A stretch of DNA of 64,000 nucleotides from assembly GCF_029227915.1 (NCBI RefSeq), contig NC_079886.1, positions 27,258,501-27,322,500 on the forward strand. Direction: 5' to 3'. Below are positions 14,600-27,719 of the stretch, in pieces. Below the pieces are notes generated by a model. The model worked only from the letters and a program-made list of their open reading frames with translations. It did not search any database and had not been told where the DNA came from. The stretch is from Hydractinia symbiolongicarpus. Taxonomy: Eukaryota; Cnidaria; Hydrozoa; Anthoathecata; Hydractiniidae. Numbering within the stretch: position 1 is the first letter of the stretch; each line of letters opens with the position of its first letter. The position numbers were made by a program, and so were the translations under genes.

Positions 14600-17500
14600 T
14601 CATCAAAAATAAAATCATTTTTGAAAACTACAAGTCTCATGCGTTCTAGTGGTGAAAAATGATTTAAAGAATCGTTCGAGTAGTGATTTTAATCCCTGGG
14701 TACTTTCTTTGTATACTTTTGACTATACGGGTCAAGCCCGGGATTTACGGCAAATCGCGGGTTTTCGTTTCCCGGCGATTAAACTCCTTTTATTCAGCGT
14801 CTCATCCTACAAGTCTCATGCGTTTTAGTGGTGAAGAAATAATTTAAAAAATCGTTCGGCAAATGAGTTTACTCCCTGGGTATTTTCTTTGTTTACATTC
14901 GACTATACGGCCAAGCCCGGGATTTACGGGAAATCGCGGGTTTTCGTTTGCCGGCGATTAAACTCCTTTTATTCAGCGTCTCATCAAAAACGAAATCATT
15001 TTTGAAAACTAAAAGTCTTATGCGTTTTAGTGGTAAAAAATTAACTTAAAAAATCGTTCGGGAAATGAGTTTACTACCAGTTTACTTTCTTTATATACAT
15101 TTGACTATACGGGTCAAGCCCGGGATTTACGGCAAATCGCGGGTTTTCGTTTGCCGGCGATTAAACTCCTTTTATTCAGCGTCTCATTAAAAATGAAATC
15201 ATTTTTGAAAACTTCAAGTCTCATGCGTTTTAGTGGTGAAGAAATAATTTAAAAAATCGTTCGGCAAATGAGTTTACTCCCTGGGTATTTTCTTTGTATA
15301 CATTCGACTATACGGCCAAGCCCGGGATTTACGGGAAATCGCGGGTTTTCGTTTGCCGGCGATTAAACTCCTTTTATTCAGCGTCTCATTAAAAATGAAA
15401 TCATTTTTGAAAACTACAAGTCTCATGCGTTTTAGTGGTGATAAAATAATTTAAAAAATCGTTCGGCAAATGAGTTTACTCCCTGGGTACTTTCTTTGTA
15501 TACATTCGACTATACGGCCAAGCCCGGGATTTACGGGAAATCGCGGGTTTTCGTTTGCCGGCGATTAAACTCCTTTTATTCAGCGTCTCATCAAAAACGA
15601 AATCATTTTTGAAAACTACAAGTCTTATGCGTTTTAGTGGTGAAGAAATAATTTAAAAAATCGTTCGGGAAATGAGTTTACTCCCAGTTTACTTTCTTTG
15701 TATACATTCGACTATACGGGTCAAACCCGGGATTTACGGCAAATCGCGGGTTTTCGTTTGCCGGCGATTAAACTCCTTTTATTCGGCGTCTCATCAAAAA
15801 TGAAATCATTTTTGAAAACTACAAGTCTCATGCGTTCTAGTGGTGAAAAAATGATTTAAAGAATCGTTCGAGTAGTGATTTTACTCCCTGGGTACTTTCT
15901 TTGTATACTTTTGACTATACGGGTCAAGCCCGGGATTTACGGCAAATCGCGGGTTTTCGTTTCCCGGCAATTAAACTCCTTTTATTCAGCGTCTCATCAA
16001 AAAATGAAATCATTTTTGAAAACTACAAGTCGCATGCGTTTTAGTGGTGAAGAAATAATTTAAAAAATCGTTCGGCAAATGAGTTTACTCCTTGGGTATT
16101 TTCTTTGTATACATTCGACTATACGGCCAAGCCCGGGATTTACGGGAAATCGCGGGTTTTCGTTTGCCGGCGATTAAACTCCTTTTATTCAGCGTCTCAT
16201 CAAAAACGAAATCATTTTTGAAAACTACAAGTCTGATGCGTTTTAGTGGTGAAGAAATAATTTAAAAAATCGTTCGGGAAATGAGTTTACTCCCAGTTTA
16301 CTTTCTTTGTATACATTCGACTATACGGGTCAAACCCGGGATTTACGGCAAATCGCGGGTTTTCGTTTGCCGGCGATTAAACTCCTTTTATTCGGCGTCT
16401 CATCAAAAATGAAATCATTTTTGAAAACTACAAGTCTCATGCGTTCTAGTGGTGAAAAAATGATTTAAAGAATCGTTCGAGTAGTGATTTTACTCCCTGG
16501 GTACTTTCTTTGTATACTTTTGACTATACGGGTCAAGCCCGGGATTTACGGCAAATCGCGGGTTTTCGTTTCCCGGCAATTAAACTCCTTTTATTCAGCG
16601 TCTCATCAAAAAATGAAATCATTTTTGAAAACTACAAGTCTCATGCGTTTTAGTGGTGAAGAAATAATTTAAAAAATCGTTCGGCAAATGAGTTTACTCC
16701 CTGGGTATTTTCTTTGTTTACATTCGACTAAACGGCCAAGCCCGGGATTTACGGGAAATCGCGGGTTTTCGTTTGCCGGCGATTAAACTCCTTTTATTCA
16801 GCGTCTCATCAAAAACGAAATCATTTTTGAAAACTACAAGTCTTATGCGTTTTAGTGGTTAAAAATTAATTTAAAAAATCGTTCGGGAAATGAGTTTACT
16901 CCCAGTTTACTTTCTTTGTATACATTTGACTATACGGGTCAAACCCGGGATTTACGGCAAATCGCGGGTTTTCGTTTGCCGGCGATTAAACTCCTTTTAT
17001 ACAGCGTCTCATCGAAAATGAAATCATTTTTAAAAACTACAAGTCTCATGCGTTTTAGTGGTGAAAAAATAATTTAAAGAATCCCTTGGGAAATGAGTTT
17101 ACTCCGTTTGTACTTTCTTTGTATACTTTTCACTGTACGGGCCGAGTCCATGATATACGGAATATCGCGGGTTTTCGTTTGCCGGCAATTAAACTCCTTT
17201 TATTCAGCGTCTCATCAAAAATGAAATCATTTTTGAAAACTACTAGTCTCATGCGTTCTAGTGGTGAAAAAATGATTTAAAGAATCGTTCGAGAAGTGAT
17301 TTTACTCCCTGGGTACTTTCTTTGTATACTTTTCACTGTACGGGTCGAGTCCGCGATATACGGAAAATCGCGGGTTTTCGTTTGCCGGCGATTAAACTCC
17401 TTTTATTCAGCGTCTCATCAAAAATGAAATCATTTTTGAAAACTACAAGTCTCATGCGTTTTAGTGGTGAAGAAATAATTTAAAGAATCGTTTGGGAAAT

Positions 17501-18550
17501 GAGTTTACTCCCTGCGTACTTTCTTTGTATACTTTTCACTGTACGGACCGAGTCCGTGATATACGGAAAATCGCGGGTTTTCGTTTGCCTGGGATTAAAC
17601 TCCTTTTATTCAGCGTCTCATCAAAAATGAAATCATTTTTGAAAACTACAAGTCTCATGCGTTTTAATGGTAAAAAATTAATTTAAAAAATCGTTCGGGA
17701 AATGAGTTTACTCACAGTTTACTTTCCTTGTATAGATTTCACTATACGGGTCAAACCCGGGATTTACGGCAAATCGCGGGTTTTCGTTTGCCGGCGATTA
17801 AACTCCTTTTATTCAGCGTCTCATCAAAAATGAAATCATTTTTGAAAACTACAAGTCTCATGCGTTTTAGTGGTGAAGAAAAAATTTAAAAAATCGTTCG
17901 GCAAATGAGTTTACTCCCTGGGTATTTTCTTTGTTTACATTCGACTATACGGCCAAGCCCGGGATTTACGGGAAATCGCGGGTTTTCGTTTGCCGGCGAT
18001 TAAACTCCTTTTATTCAGCGTCTCATCAAAAACGAAATCATTTTTGAAAACTACAAGTGTCATGCGTTTTAGTGGTGAAAAAATAATTTAAAGAATCGTT
18101 TGGGAAATGAGTTAACTCCCTGGGTACTTTCTTTGTATACTTTTCACTGTACGGGTCGAGTCCGCGATATACGGAAAATCGCGGGTTTTCGTTTGCCAGC
18201 GATTAAACTCCTTTTATTCAGCGTCTCATCAAAAATGAAATCATTTTTGAAAACTACAAGTCTCATGCGTTTTAGTGGTGAAGAAATAATTTAAAGAATC
18301 GTTTGGAAATGAGTTTACTCCCTGCGTACTTTCTTTGTATACTTTTCACTGTACGGGCCGAGTCCGTGATATACGGAAAATCGCGGGTTTTCGTTTGCCG
18401 GCGATTAAACTCCTTTTATTCAGCGTCTCATCAAAAATGAAATCATTTTTGAAAACTACAAGTCTCATGCGTTCTAGTGGTGAAAAAATGATTTAAAGAA
18501 TCGTTCGAGAAGTGATTTTACTCCCTGGGTACTTTCTTTGTATACTTTTG
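14600..18550. repeat. Divergent satellite sub-block
   Basis: Monomers here carry a distinctive variant, GTTCTAGTGGTGAAAAAATG followed by ATCGTTCGAG(T/A)AGTGATTTTA, at about 14643, 15835, 16441, 17252 and 18472. One monomer at about 14808 lacks roughly 25 bp between GTCTCATC and CTACAAGTC. The region around 15640-16250 is nearly repeated at 16250-16860. I read this as a locally amplified subfamily. Confidence 0.7.
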
Positions 18551-19899
18551 ACTATACGGGCCGAGTCCGGGATTTACGGAAAAATGCGGGTTTTCGTTTG
18601 CCGGCGATTAAACTCCTTTTATTCAGCGTCACATCAAAAACGAAATCATTTTTGAAAACTACAAGTCTTATGCGTTTTAGTGGTAAAAAATTAATTTAAA
18701 CAATCGTTCGGGAAATGAGTTTACTCCCAGTTTACTTTCTTTGTATACATTTGACTATACGGGTCAAGCCCGGGATTTATGGCAAATCGCGGGTTTTCGT
18801 TTGCCGGCGATTAAACTCCTTTTATTCAGCGTCTCATCAAAAATGAAATCATTTTTGAAAACTACAAGTCTCATGCGTTTTAGTGGTGAAGAAATAATTT
18901 AAAAAATCGTTCGGCAAATAAGTTTACTCCCTGGGTATTTTCTTTGTTTACATTCGACTATACGGCCAAGCCCGGAATTTACGGGAAAGCGCGGGTTTTC
19001 GTTTGCCGGCGATTAAACTCCTTTTATTCAGCGTCTCATCAAAAACGAAATCATTTTTGAAAACTACAAGTCTTATGCGTTTTAGTGGTGAAGAAATAAT
19101 TTAAAAAATCGTTCGGGAAATGAGTTTACTCCCAGTTTACTTTCTTTGTATACATTCGACTATACGGGTCAAGCCCGGGATTTACGGCAAATCGCGGGTT
19201 TTCGTTTGCCGGCGATTAAACTCCTTTTATTCAGCGTCACATCAAAAACGAAATCATTTTTGATAACTACAAGTCTTATGCGTTTTAGTGGTAAAAAATT
19301 AATTTAAACAATCGTTCGGGAAATGAGTTTACTCCCAGTTTACTTTCTTTGTATACATTTGACTATACGGGTCAAGCCCGGGATTTACGGCAAATCGCGG
19401 GTTTTCGTTTGCCGGCGATTAAACTCCTTTTATTCAGCGTCTCATCAAAAATGAAATCATTTTTGAAAACTACAAGTCTCATGCGTTTTAGTGGTGAAGA
19501 AATAATTTAAAAAATCGTTCGGCAAATAAGTTTACTCCCTGGGTATTTTCTTTGTTTACATTCGACTATACGGCCAAGCCCGGAATTTACGGGAAAGCGC
19601 GGTTTTCGTTTGCCGGCGATTAAACTCCTTTTATTCAGCGTCTCATCAAAAACGAAATCATTTTTGAAAACTACAAGTCTTATGCGTTTTAGTGGTGAAG
19701 AAATAATTTAAAAAATCGTTCGGGAAATGAGTTTACTCCCAGTTTACTTTCTTTGTATACATTCGACTATACGGGTCAAGCCCGGGATTTACGGCAAATC
19801 GCGGGTTTTCGTTTGCCGGCGATTAAACTCCTTTTATACAGCGTCTCATCAGAAATGAAATCATTTTTAAAAACTACAAGTCTCATGCGTTTTAGTGGT

Positions 19900-20830
19900 G
19901 AAAAAATAATTTAAAGAATCGTTTGGGAAATGTGTTTTTGCCGGCGATTAAACTCCTTTTATTCAGCGTCTCATCAAAAACGAAATCATTTTTGAAAACT
20001 ACAAGTCTTATGCGTTTTAGTGGTGAAGAAATAATTTAAAAAATCGTTCGGGAAATGAGTTTACTCCCAGTTTACTTTCTTTGTATACATTCGACTATAC
20101 GGGTCAAGCCCGGGATTTACGGCAAATCGCGGGTTTTCGTTTGCCGGCGATTAAACTCCTTTTATTCAGCGTCTCATCAAAAATGAAATCATTTTTGAAA
20201 ACTACAAGTCTCATGCGTTTTAGTGGTGAAGAAACAGTTCAAAAAATCGTTCGGCAAATGAGTTTACTCCCTGGGTATTTTCTTTGTATACATTTGACTA
20301 TACGGCCAAGCCCGGGATTTACGGGAAATCGCGGGTTTTCGTTTGCCGGCGATTAAACTCCTTTTATACAGCGTCTCATCAGAAATGAAATCATTTTTAA
20401 AAACTACAAGTCTCATGCGTTTTAGTGGTGAAAAAATAATTTAAAGAATCGTTTGGGAAATGTGTTTTTGCCGGCGATTAAACTCCTTTTATTCAGCGTC
20501 TCATCAAAAACGAAATCATTTTTGAAAACTACAAGTCTTATGCGTTTTAGTGGTGAAGAAATAATTTAAAAAATCGTTCGGGAAATGAGTTTACTCCCAG
20601 TTTACTTTCTTTGTATACATTCGACTATACGGGTCAAGCCCGGGATTTACGGCAAATCGCGGGTTTTCGTTTGTCGGCGATTAAACTCCTTTTATACAGC
20701 GTCTCATCAGAAATGAAATCATTTTTAAAAACTACAAGTCTCATGCGTTTTAGTGGTGAAAAAATAATTTAAAGAATCGTTTGGGAAATGTGTTTTTGCC
20801 GGCGATTAAACTCCTTTTATTCAGCGTCTC
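19900..20830. repeat. Truncated 125-bp monomers (deletion marker)
   Basis: In this stretch, at about 19928, 20458 and 20788, the text runs from GGGAAATGTGTTT directly into TTGCCGGCGATTAAAC. About 78 bp of the normal monomer is missing, leaving a unit of about 125 bp. The identical junction recurs near 24766, 29150, 32317, 38322 and 42097. From the 20788 copy onward it is mostly followed by the variant AATAATTTTTAGAATCG. One deletion event followed by amplification explains all eight. Confidence 0.85.
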
Positions 20831-23800
20831 ATCAAAAATGAAATCGTTTTTGAAAACTACAAGTCTCATGCGTTTTAGTGGTGAAAAAATAATTTTTAGA
20901 ATCGTTTGGGAAATGAGTTTACTCCCTGGGTACTTTCTTTGTATACATTTGACTATACGGGTCAAGCCCGGGATTTACGGCAAATCGCGGGTTTTCGTTT
21001 GCCGGCGATTAAACTCCTTTTATTCAGCGTCTCATCAAAAATGAAATCATTTTTGAAAACTACAAGTCTCATGCGTTTTAGTGGTGAAGAAACAGTTCAA
21101 AAAATCGTTCGGCAAATGAGTTTACTCCCTGGGTATTTTCTTTGTATACATTTGACTATACGGCCAAGCCCGGGATTTACGGGAAATCGCGGGTTTTCGT
21201 TTGCCGGCGATTAAACTCCTTTTATTCAGCGTCTCATCAAAAACGAAATCATTTTTGAAAACTACAAGTCTCATGCGTTTTAGTGGTGAAAAAATAATTT
21301 AAAGAATCGTTTGGGAAATGAGTTTACTCCCTGGGTACTTTCTTTGTATACTTTTCACTGTCCGGGCCGAGTCCGTGATATACGGAAAATCGCAGGATTT
21401 CGTTTGCCGGCGATTAAACTCCTTTTATTCAGCGTCTCATTAAAAACGAAGTCATTTTTGAAAACTACAAGTCTCGTGCGTTTTAGTGGTGAAAAAATAA
21501 TTTAAAGAATCGTTCGGGAAATGAGTTTACTCCCTAGGTACTTTCTTTGTATACTTTTCACTGTACGGGTCGAGTCCGTGATATACGGAAAATCGCGGCA
21601 TTTCGTTTGCCGGCGATTAAACTCCTTTTATTCAGCGTCTCATCAAGAATGAAATCATTTTTGAAAACTGCAAGTCTCATGCGTTTTAGTGGTGAAAAAA
21701 TAATTTAAAGAATCTTTCGGGAAGTGAGTTTACTCCCCGGGTACTTTCTTTGTATACTTTTGACTATACGGCCAAGCCCGGGATTTACGGGAAATCGCGG
21801 GTTTTCGTTTGCCGGCGATTAAACTCCTTTTATTCAGCGTCTCATCAAAAACGAAATCATTTTTGAAAACTACAAGTCTCATGCGTTTTAGTGGTGAAAA
21901 AATAATTTAAAGAATCGTTTGGGAAATGAGTTTACTCCCTGGGTACTTTCTTTGTATATATTTCACTGTACGGGCCGAGTCCGTGATATACGGAAAATCG
22001 CGGGATTTCGTTTGCCGGCGATTAAACTCCTTTTATTCAGCGTCTCATCAAAAACGAAATCATTTTTGAAAACTACAAGTCTCATGCGTTTTAGTGGTGA
22101 AAAAATAATTTAAAGAATCGTTTGGGAAATGAGTTTACTCTCTGGGTACTTTCTTTGTATACTTTTCATTGTACGGGCCGAGTCCGTGATATACGGAAAA
22201 TCGCGGGATTTCGTTTGCCGGCGATTAAACTCCTTTTATTCAGCGTCTCATCAAAAACGAAGTCATTTTTGAAAACTACAAGTCTCATGCGTTTTAGTGG
22301 TGAAAAAATAATTTAAAGAATCGTTCGGGAAGTGAGTTTACTCCCTGGGTACTTTTTTGTATACTTTTGACTATACGAGCCGAGTCCGGGATTCACGGGA
22401 AATTGCGGGTTTTCGTTTGCCGGCGATTAAACTCCTTTTATTCAGCGTCTCATCAAAAATGAAATCGTTTTTGAAAACTACAAGTCTTATGCGTTTTAGT
22501 GGTAAAAAATTAATTTAAAAAATCGTTCGGGAAATGAGTTTACTCCCTGGGTACTTTCTTTGTACACATTTGACTATACGGGTCAAGCCCGGGGATTTAC
22601 GGCAAATCGCGGGATTTCGTTTGCCGGCGATTAAACTCCTTTTATTCAGCGTCTCATCAAAAACGAAATCATTTTTGAAAACTACAAGTCTCATGCGTTT
22701 TAGTGGTGAAAAAATAATTTAAAGAATCGTTTGGGAAATGAGTTTACTCCCTGGGTACTTTCTTTGTATACTTTTCATTGTACGGGCCGAGTCCGTGATA
22801 TACGGAAAATCGCGGGATTTCGTTTGCCGGCGATTAAACTCCTTTTATTCTGCGTCTCATCAAAAACGAAGTCATTTTTGAAAACTACAAGTCTCATGCG
22901 TTTAGTGGTGAAAAAATAATTTAAAGAATCGTTCGGGAAATGAGTTTACTCCCTGGGTACTTTCTTTGTATACTTTTCACTGTACGGGCCGAGTCCGTGA
23001 TATACGGAAAATCGCGGGATTTCGTTTGCCGGCGATTAAACTCCTTTTATTCAGCGTCTCATTAAGAATGAAATCATTTTTGAAAATTGCAAGTCTCATG
23101 CGTTTTAGTGGTGAAAAAATAATTTAAAGAATCGTTCGGGAAGTGAGTTTACTCCCTGCGTACTTTCTTTGTATACTTTTGACTATACGAGCCGAGTCCG
23201 GGATTCACGGGAAATTGCGGGTTTTCGTTTGCCGGCGATTAAACTCCTTTTATTCAGCGTCTCATCAAAAATGAAATCGTTTTTGAAAACTACAAGTCTT
23301 ATGCGTTTTAGTGGTAAAAAATTAATTTAAAAAATCGTTCGGGAAATGAGTTTACTCCCACGGTACTTTCTTTGTACACATTTGATTATACGGGTCAAGC
23401 CCGGGATTTACGGCAAATCGCGGGTTTTCGTTTGCCGGCGATTAAACTCCTTTTATTCAGCGTTTCATCAAAAATGAAATCATTTTTGAAAACTACAAGT
23501 CTCATGCGTTTTAGTGGTGAAGAAATAATTCAAAAAATCGTTCGGCAAATGAGTTTACTCCCTGGGTACTTTCTTTGTATACTTTTCACTGTACGGGCCG
23601 AGTCCGTGATATACGGAAAATCGAGGGATTTCGTTTGCCGGCGATTAAACTCCTTTTATTCAGCGTCTCATTAAGAATGAAATCATTTTTGAAAACTGCA
23701 AGTCTCATGCGTTTTAGTGGTGAAAAAATAATTTAAAGAATCGTTCGGGAAGTGAGTTTACTCCCTGCGTACTTTCTTTGTATACTTTTGACTATACGAG

Positions 23801-26800
23801 CCGAGTCCGGGATTCACGGGAAATTGCGGGTTTTCGTTTGCCGGCGATTAAACTCCTTTTATTCAGCGTCTCATCAAAAATGAAATCGTTTTTGAAAACT
23901 ACAAGTCTTATGCGTTTTAGTGGTAAAAAATTAATTTAAAAAATCGTTCGGGAAATGAGTTTACTCCCTGGGTACTTTCTTTGTACACATTTGACTATAC
24001 GGGTCAAGCCCGGGATTTACGGCAAATCGTGGGTTTTCGTTTGCCGGCGATTAAACTCCTTTTTTACAGCGTTTCATCAAAAATGAAATCATTTTTGAAA
24101 ACTACAAGTCTCATGCGTTTTAGTGGTGAAGAAATAATTCAAAAAATCGTTCGGCAAATGAGTTTACTCCCTGGTTATTTTCTTTGTATACATTCGACTA
24201 TACGGCCAAGCCCAGGATTTACGGGAAATCGCGGGTTTTCGCTTACCGGCGTCTAAACTCCTTTTATTCAGCGTCTCATCAAAAACGAAATCATTTTTGA
24301 AAACTACAAGTCTTATGCGTTTTAGTGGTGAAAAAATAATTTAAAGAATCGTTCGGGAAGTGAGTTTACTCCCTGCGTACTTTCTTTGTATACATTTGAC
24401 TATACGGGTCAAGCCCGTGATTTACGGCAAATCGCGGGTTTTCGTTTGCCGGCGATTAAACTCCTTTTATTCAGCGTCTCATCAAAAACGAAATCATTTT
24501 TTAAAACTACAAGTCTTATGCGTTTTAGTGGTGAAGAAATAATTTAAAAAATCGTTCGGGAAATGAGTTTACTCCCAGTTTACTTTCTTTGTAGACATTC
24601 GACTATACGGGTCAAGCCCGGGATTTACGGCAAATCGTGGGTTTTCGTTTGCCGGCGATTAAACTCCTTTTATACAGCGTCTCATCAGAAATGAAATCAT
24701 TTTTAAAAACTACAAGTCTCATGCGTTTTAGTGGTGAAAAAATAATTTAAAGAATCGTTTGGGAAATGTGTTTTTGCCGGCGACTAAACTCCTTTTATTC
24801 AGCGTCTCATCAAAAATGAAATCGTTTTTGAAAACTACAAGTCTCATGCGTTTTAGTGGTGAAAAAATAATTTTTAGAATCGTTTGGGAAATGAGTTTAC
24901 TCCCTGGGTACTTTCTTTGTATACTTTTCACTGTACGGGCCGAGTCCGGGATTTACGGGAAATTGCGGGTTTTCGTTTGCCAGCGATTAAACTCCTTTTA
25001 TTCAGCGTCTCATCAAAAATGAAATCGTTTTTGAAAACTACAAGTCTTATGCGTTTTAGTGGTAAAAAATTAATTTAAAAAATCGTTCGGGAAATGAGTT
25101 TACTCCCTGGGTACTTTCTTTGTACACATTTGACTATACGGGTCAAGCCCGGGATTTACGGCAAATCGCGGGTTTTCGTTTGCCGGCGATTAAACTCCTT
25201 TTATACAGCGTTTCATCAAAAATGAAATCATTTTTGAAAACTACAAGTCTCATGCGTTTTAGTGGTGAAGAAATAATTCAAAAAATCGTTCGGCAAATGA
25301 GTTTACTCCCTGGTTATTTTCTTTGTATACATTCGACTATACGGCCAAGCCCAGGATTTACGGGAAATCGCGGGTTTTTGCTTGCCGGCGATTAAACTCC
25401 TTTTATTCAGCGTCTCATCAAAAACGAAATCATTTTTAAAAACTACAAGTCTTATGCGTTTTAGTGGTGAAAAAATTATTTAAAGAATCGTTCGGGAAGT
25501 GAGTTTACTCCCTGCGTACTTTCTTTGTATACTTTTGACTATACGAGCCGAGTCCGGGATTCACATGAAATTGCGGGTTTTCGTTTGCCGGCGATTAAAC
25601 TCCTTTTATTCAGTGTCTCATCAAAAATGAAATCGTTTTTGAAAACTACAAGTCTTATGCGTTTTAGTGGTAAAAAATTAATTTAAAAAATCGTTCGGGA
25701 AATGAGTTTACTCCCAGTTTACTTTCTTTGTATACATTTGACTATACGGGTCAAGCCCGTGATTTACGGCAAATCGCGGGTTTTCGTTTGCCGGCGATTA
25801 AACTCCTTTTATTCAGCGTCTCATCAAAAACGAAATCATTTTTGAAAACTACAAGTCTTATGCGTTTTAGTGGTGAAGAAATAATTTAAAAAATCGTTCG
25901 GGAAATGAGTTTACTCCCAGTTTACTTTCTTTGTAGACATTCGACTATACGGGTCAAGCCCGGGATTAACGGCAAATCGCGGGTTTTCGTTTGCCGGCGA
26001 TTAAACTCCTTTTATACAGCGTCTCATCAGAAATGAAATCATTTTTAAAAACTACAAGTCTCATGCGTTTTAGTGTTGAAAAAATAATTTAAAGAATCGT
26101 TTGGGAAATGTGTTTACTCCCTGGGTCTTTTCTTTGTATACTTTTCACTGTACGGGCCGAGTCCGTGATATACGGAAAATCGCGGGATTTCGTTTGCCGG
26201 CGATTAAACTCCTTTTATTCAGCGTCTCATCAAAAACGAAGTCATTTTTGAAAACTACAAGTCTCATGCGTTTTAGTGGTGAAAAAATAATTTAAAGAAT
26301 CGTTCGGGAAATGAGTTTACTCCCTAGGTACTTTCTTTGTATACTTTTCACTGTACGGGCCGAGTCCGTGATATACGGAAAATCGCCGGATTTCGTTTGC
26401 CGGCGATTAAACTCCTTTTATTCAGCGTCTCATCAAGAATGAAATCATTTTTGAAAACTGCAAGTCTCATGCGTTTTAGTGGTGAAAAAATAATTTAAAG
26501 AATCTTTCGGGAAGTGAGTTTACTCCCCGGGTACTTTCTTTGTATACTTTTGACTATACGGCCAAGCCTGGGATTTACGGGAAATCGCGGGTTTTCGTTT
26601 GCCGGCGATTAAACTCCTTTTATTCAGCGTCTCATCAAAAACGAAATCATTTTTAAAAACTACAAGTCTTATGCGTTTTAGTGGTGAAAAAATAATTTAA
26701 AGAATCGTTCGGGAAGTGAGTTTACTCCCTGCGTACTTTCTTTGTATACTTTTGACTATACGAGCCGAGTCCGGGATTCACATGAAATTGCGGGTTTTCG

Positions 26801-27719
26801 TTTGCCGGCGATTAAACTCCTTTTATTCAGTGTCTCATCAAAAATGAAATCGTTTTTGAAAACTACAAGTCTTATGCGTTTTAGTGGTGAAGAAATAATT
26901 TAAAAAATCGTTCGGGAAATGAGTTTACTCCCAGTTTACTTTCTTTGTAGACATTCGACTATACGGGTCAAGCCCGGGATTTACGGCAAATCGCGGGTTT
27001 TCGTTTGCCGGCGATTAAACTCCTTTTATTTAGCGTCTCATCAAAAACGAAATCATTTTTGAAAACTACAAGTCTTATGCGTTTTAGTGGTGAAGAAATA
27101 ATTTAAAAAATCGTTCGGGAAATGAGTTTACTCCCAGTTTACTTTCTTTGTAGACATTCGACTATACGGCCAAGCCCAGGATTTACGGGAAATCGCGGTT
27201 TTTTGCTTGCCGGCGATTAAACTCCTTTTATTCAGCGTCTCATCAAAAACGAAATCATTTTTAAAAACTACAAGTCTTATGCGTTTTAGTGGTGAAAAAA
27301 TTATTTAAAGAATCGTTCGGGAAGTGAGTTTACTCCCTGCGTACTTTCTTTGTATACTTTTGACTATACGAGCCGAGTCCGGGATTCACATGAAATTGCG
27401 GGTTTTCGTTTGCCGGCGATTAAACTCCTTTTATTCAGTGTCTCATCAAAAATGAAATCGTTTTTGAAAACTACAAGTCTTATGCGTTTTAGTGGTAAAA
27501 AATTAATTTAAAAAATCGTTCGGGAAATGAGTTTACTCCCAGTTTACTTTCTTTGTATACATTTGACTATACGGGTCAAGCCCGTGATTTACGGCAAATC
27601 GCGGGTTTTCGTTTGCCGGCGATTAAACTCCTTTTATTCAGCGTCTCATCAAAAACGAAATCATTTTTGAAAACTACAAGTCTTATGCGTTTTAGTGGTG
27701 AAGAAATAATTTAAAAAAT

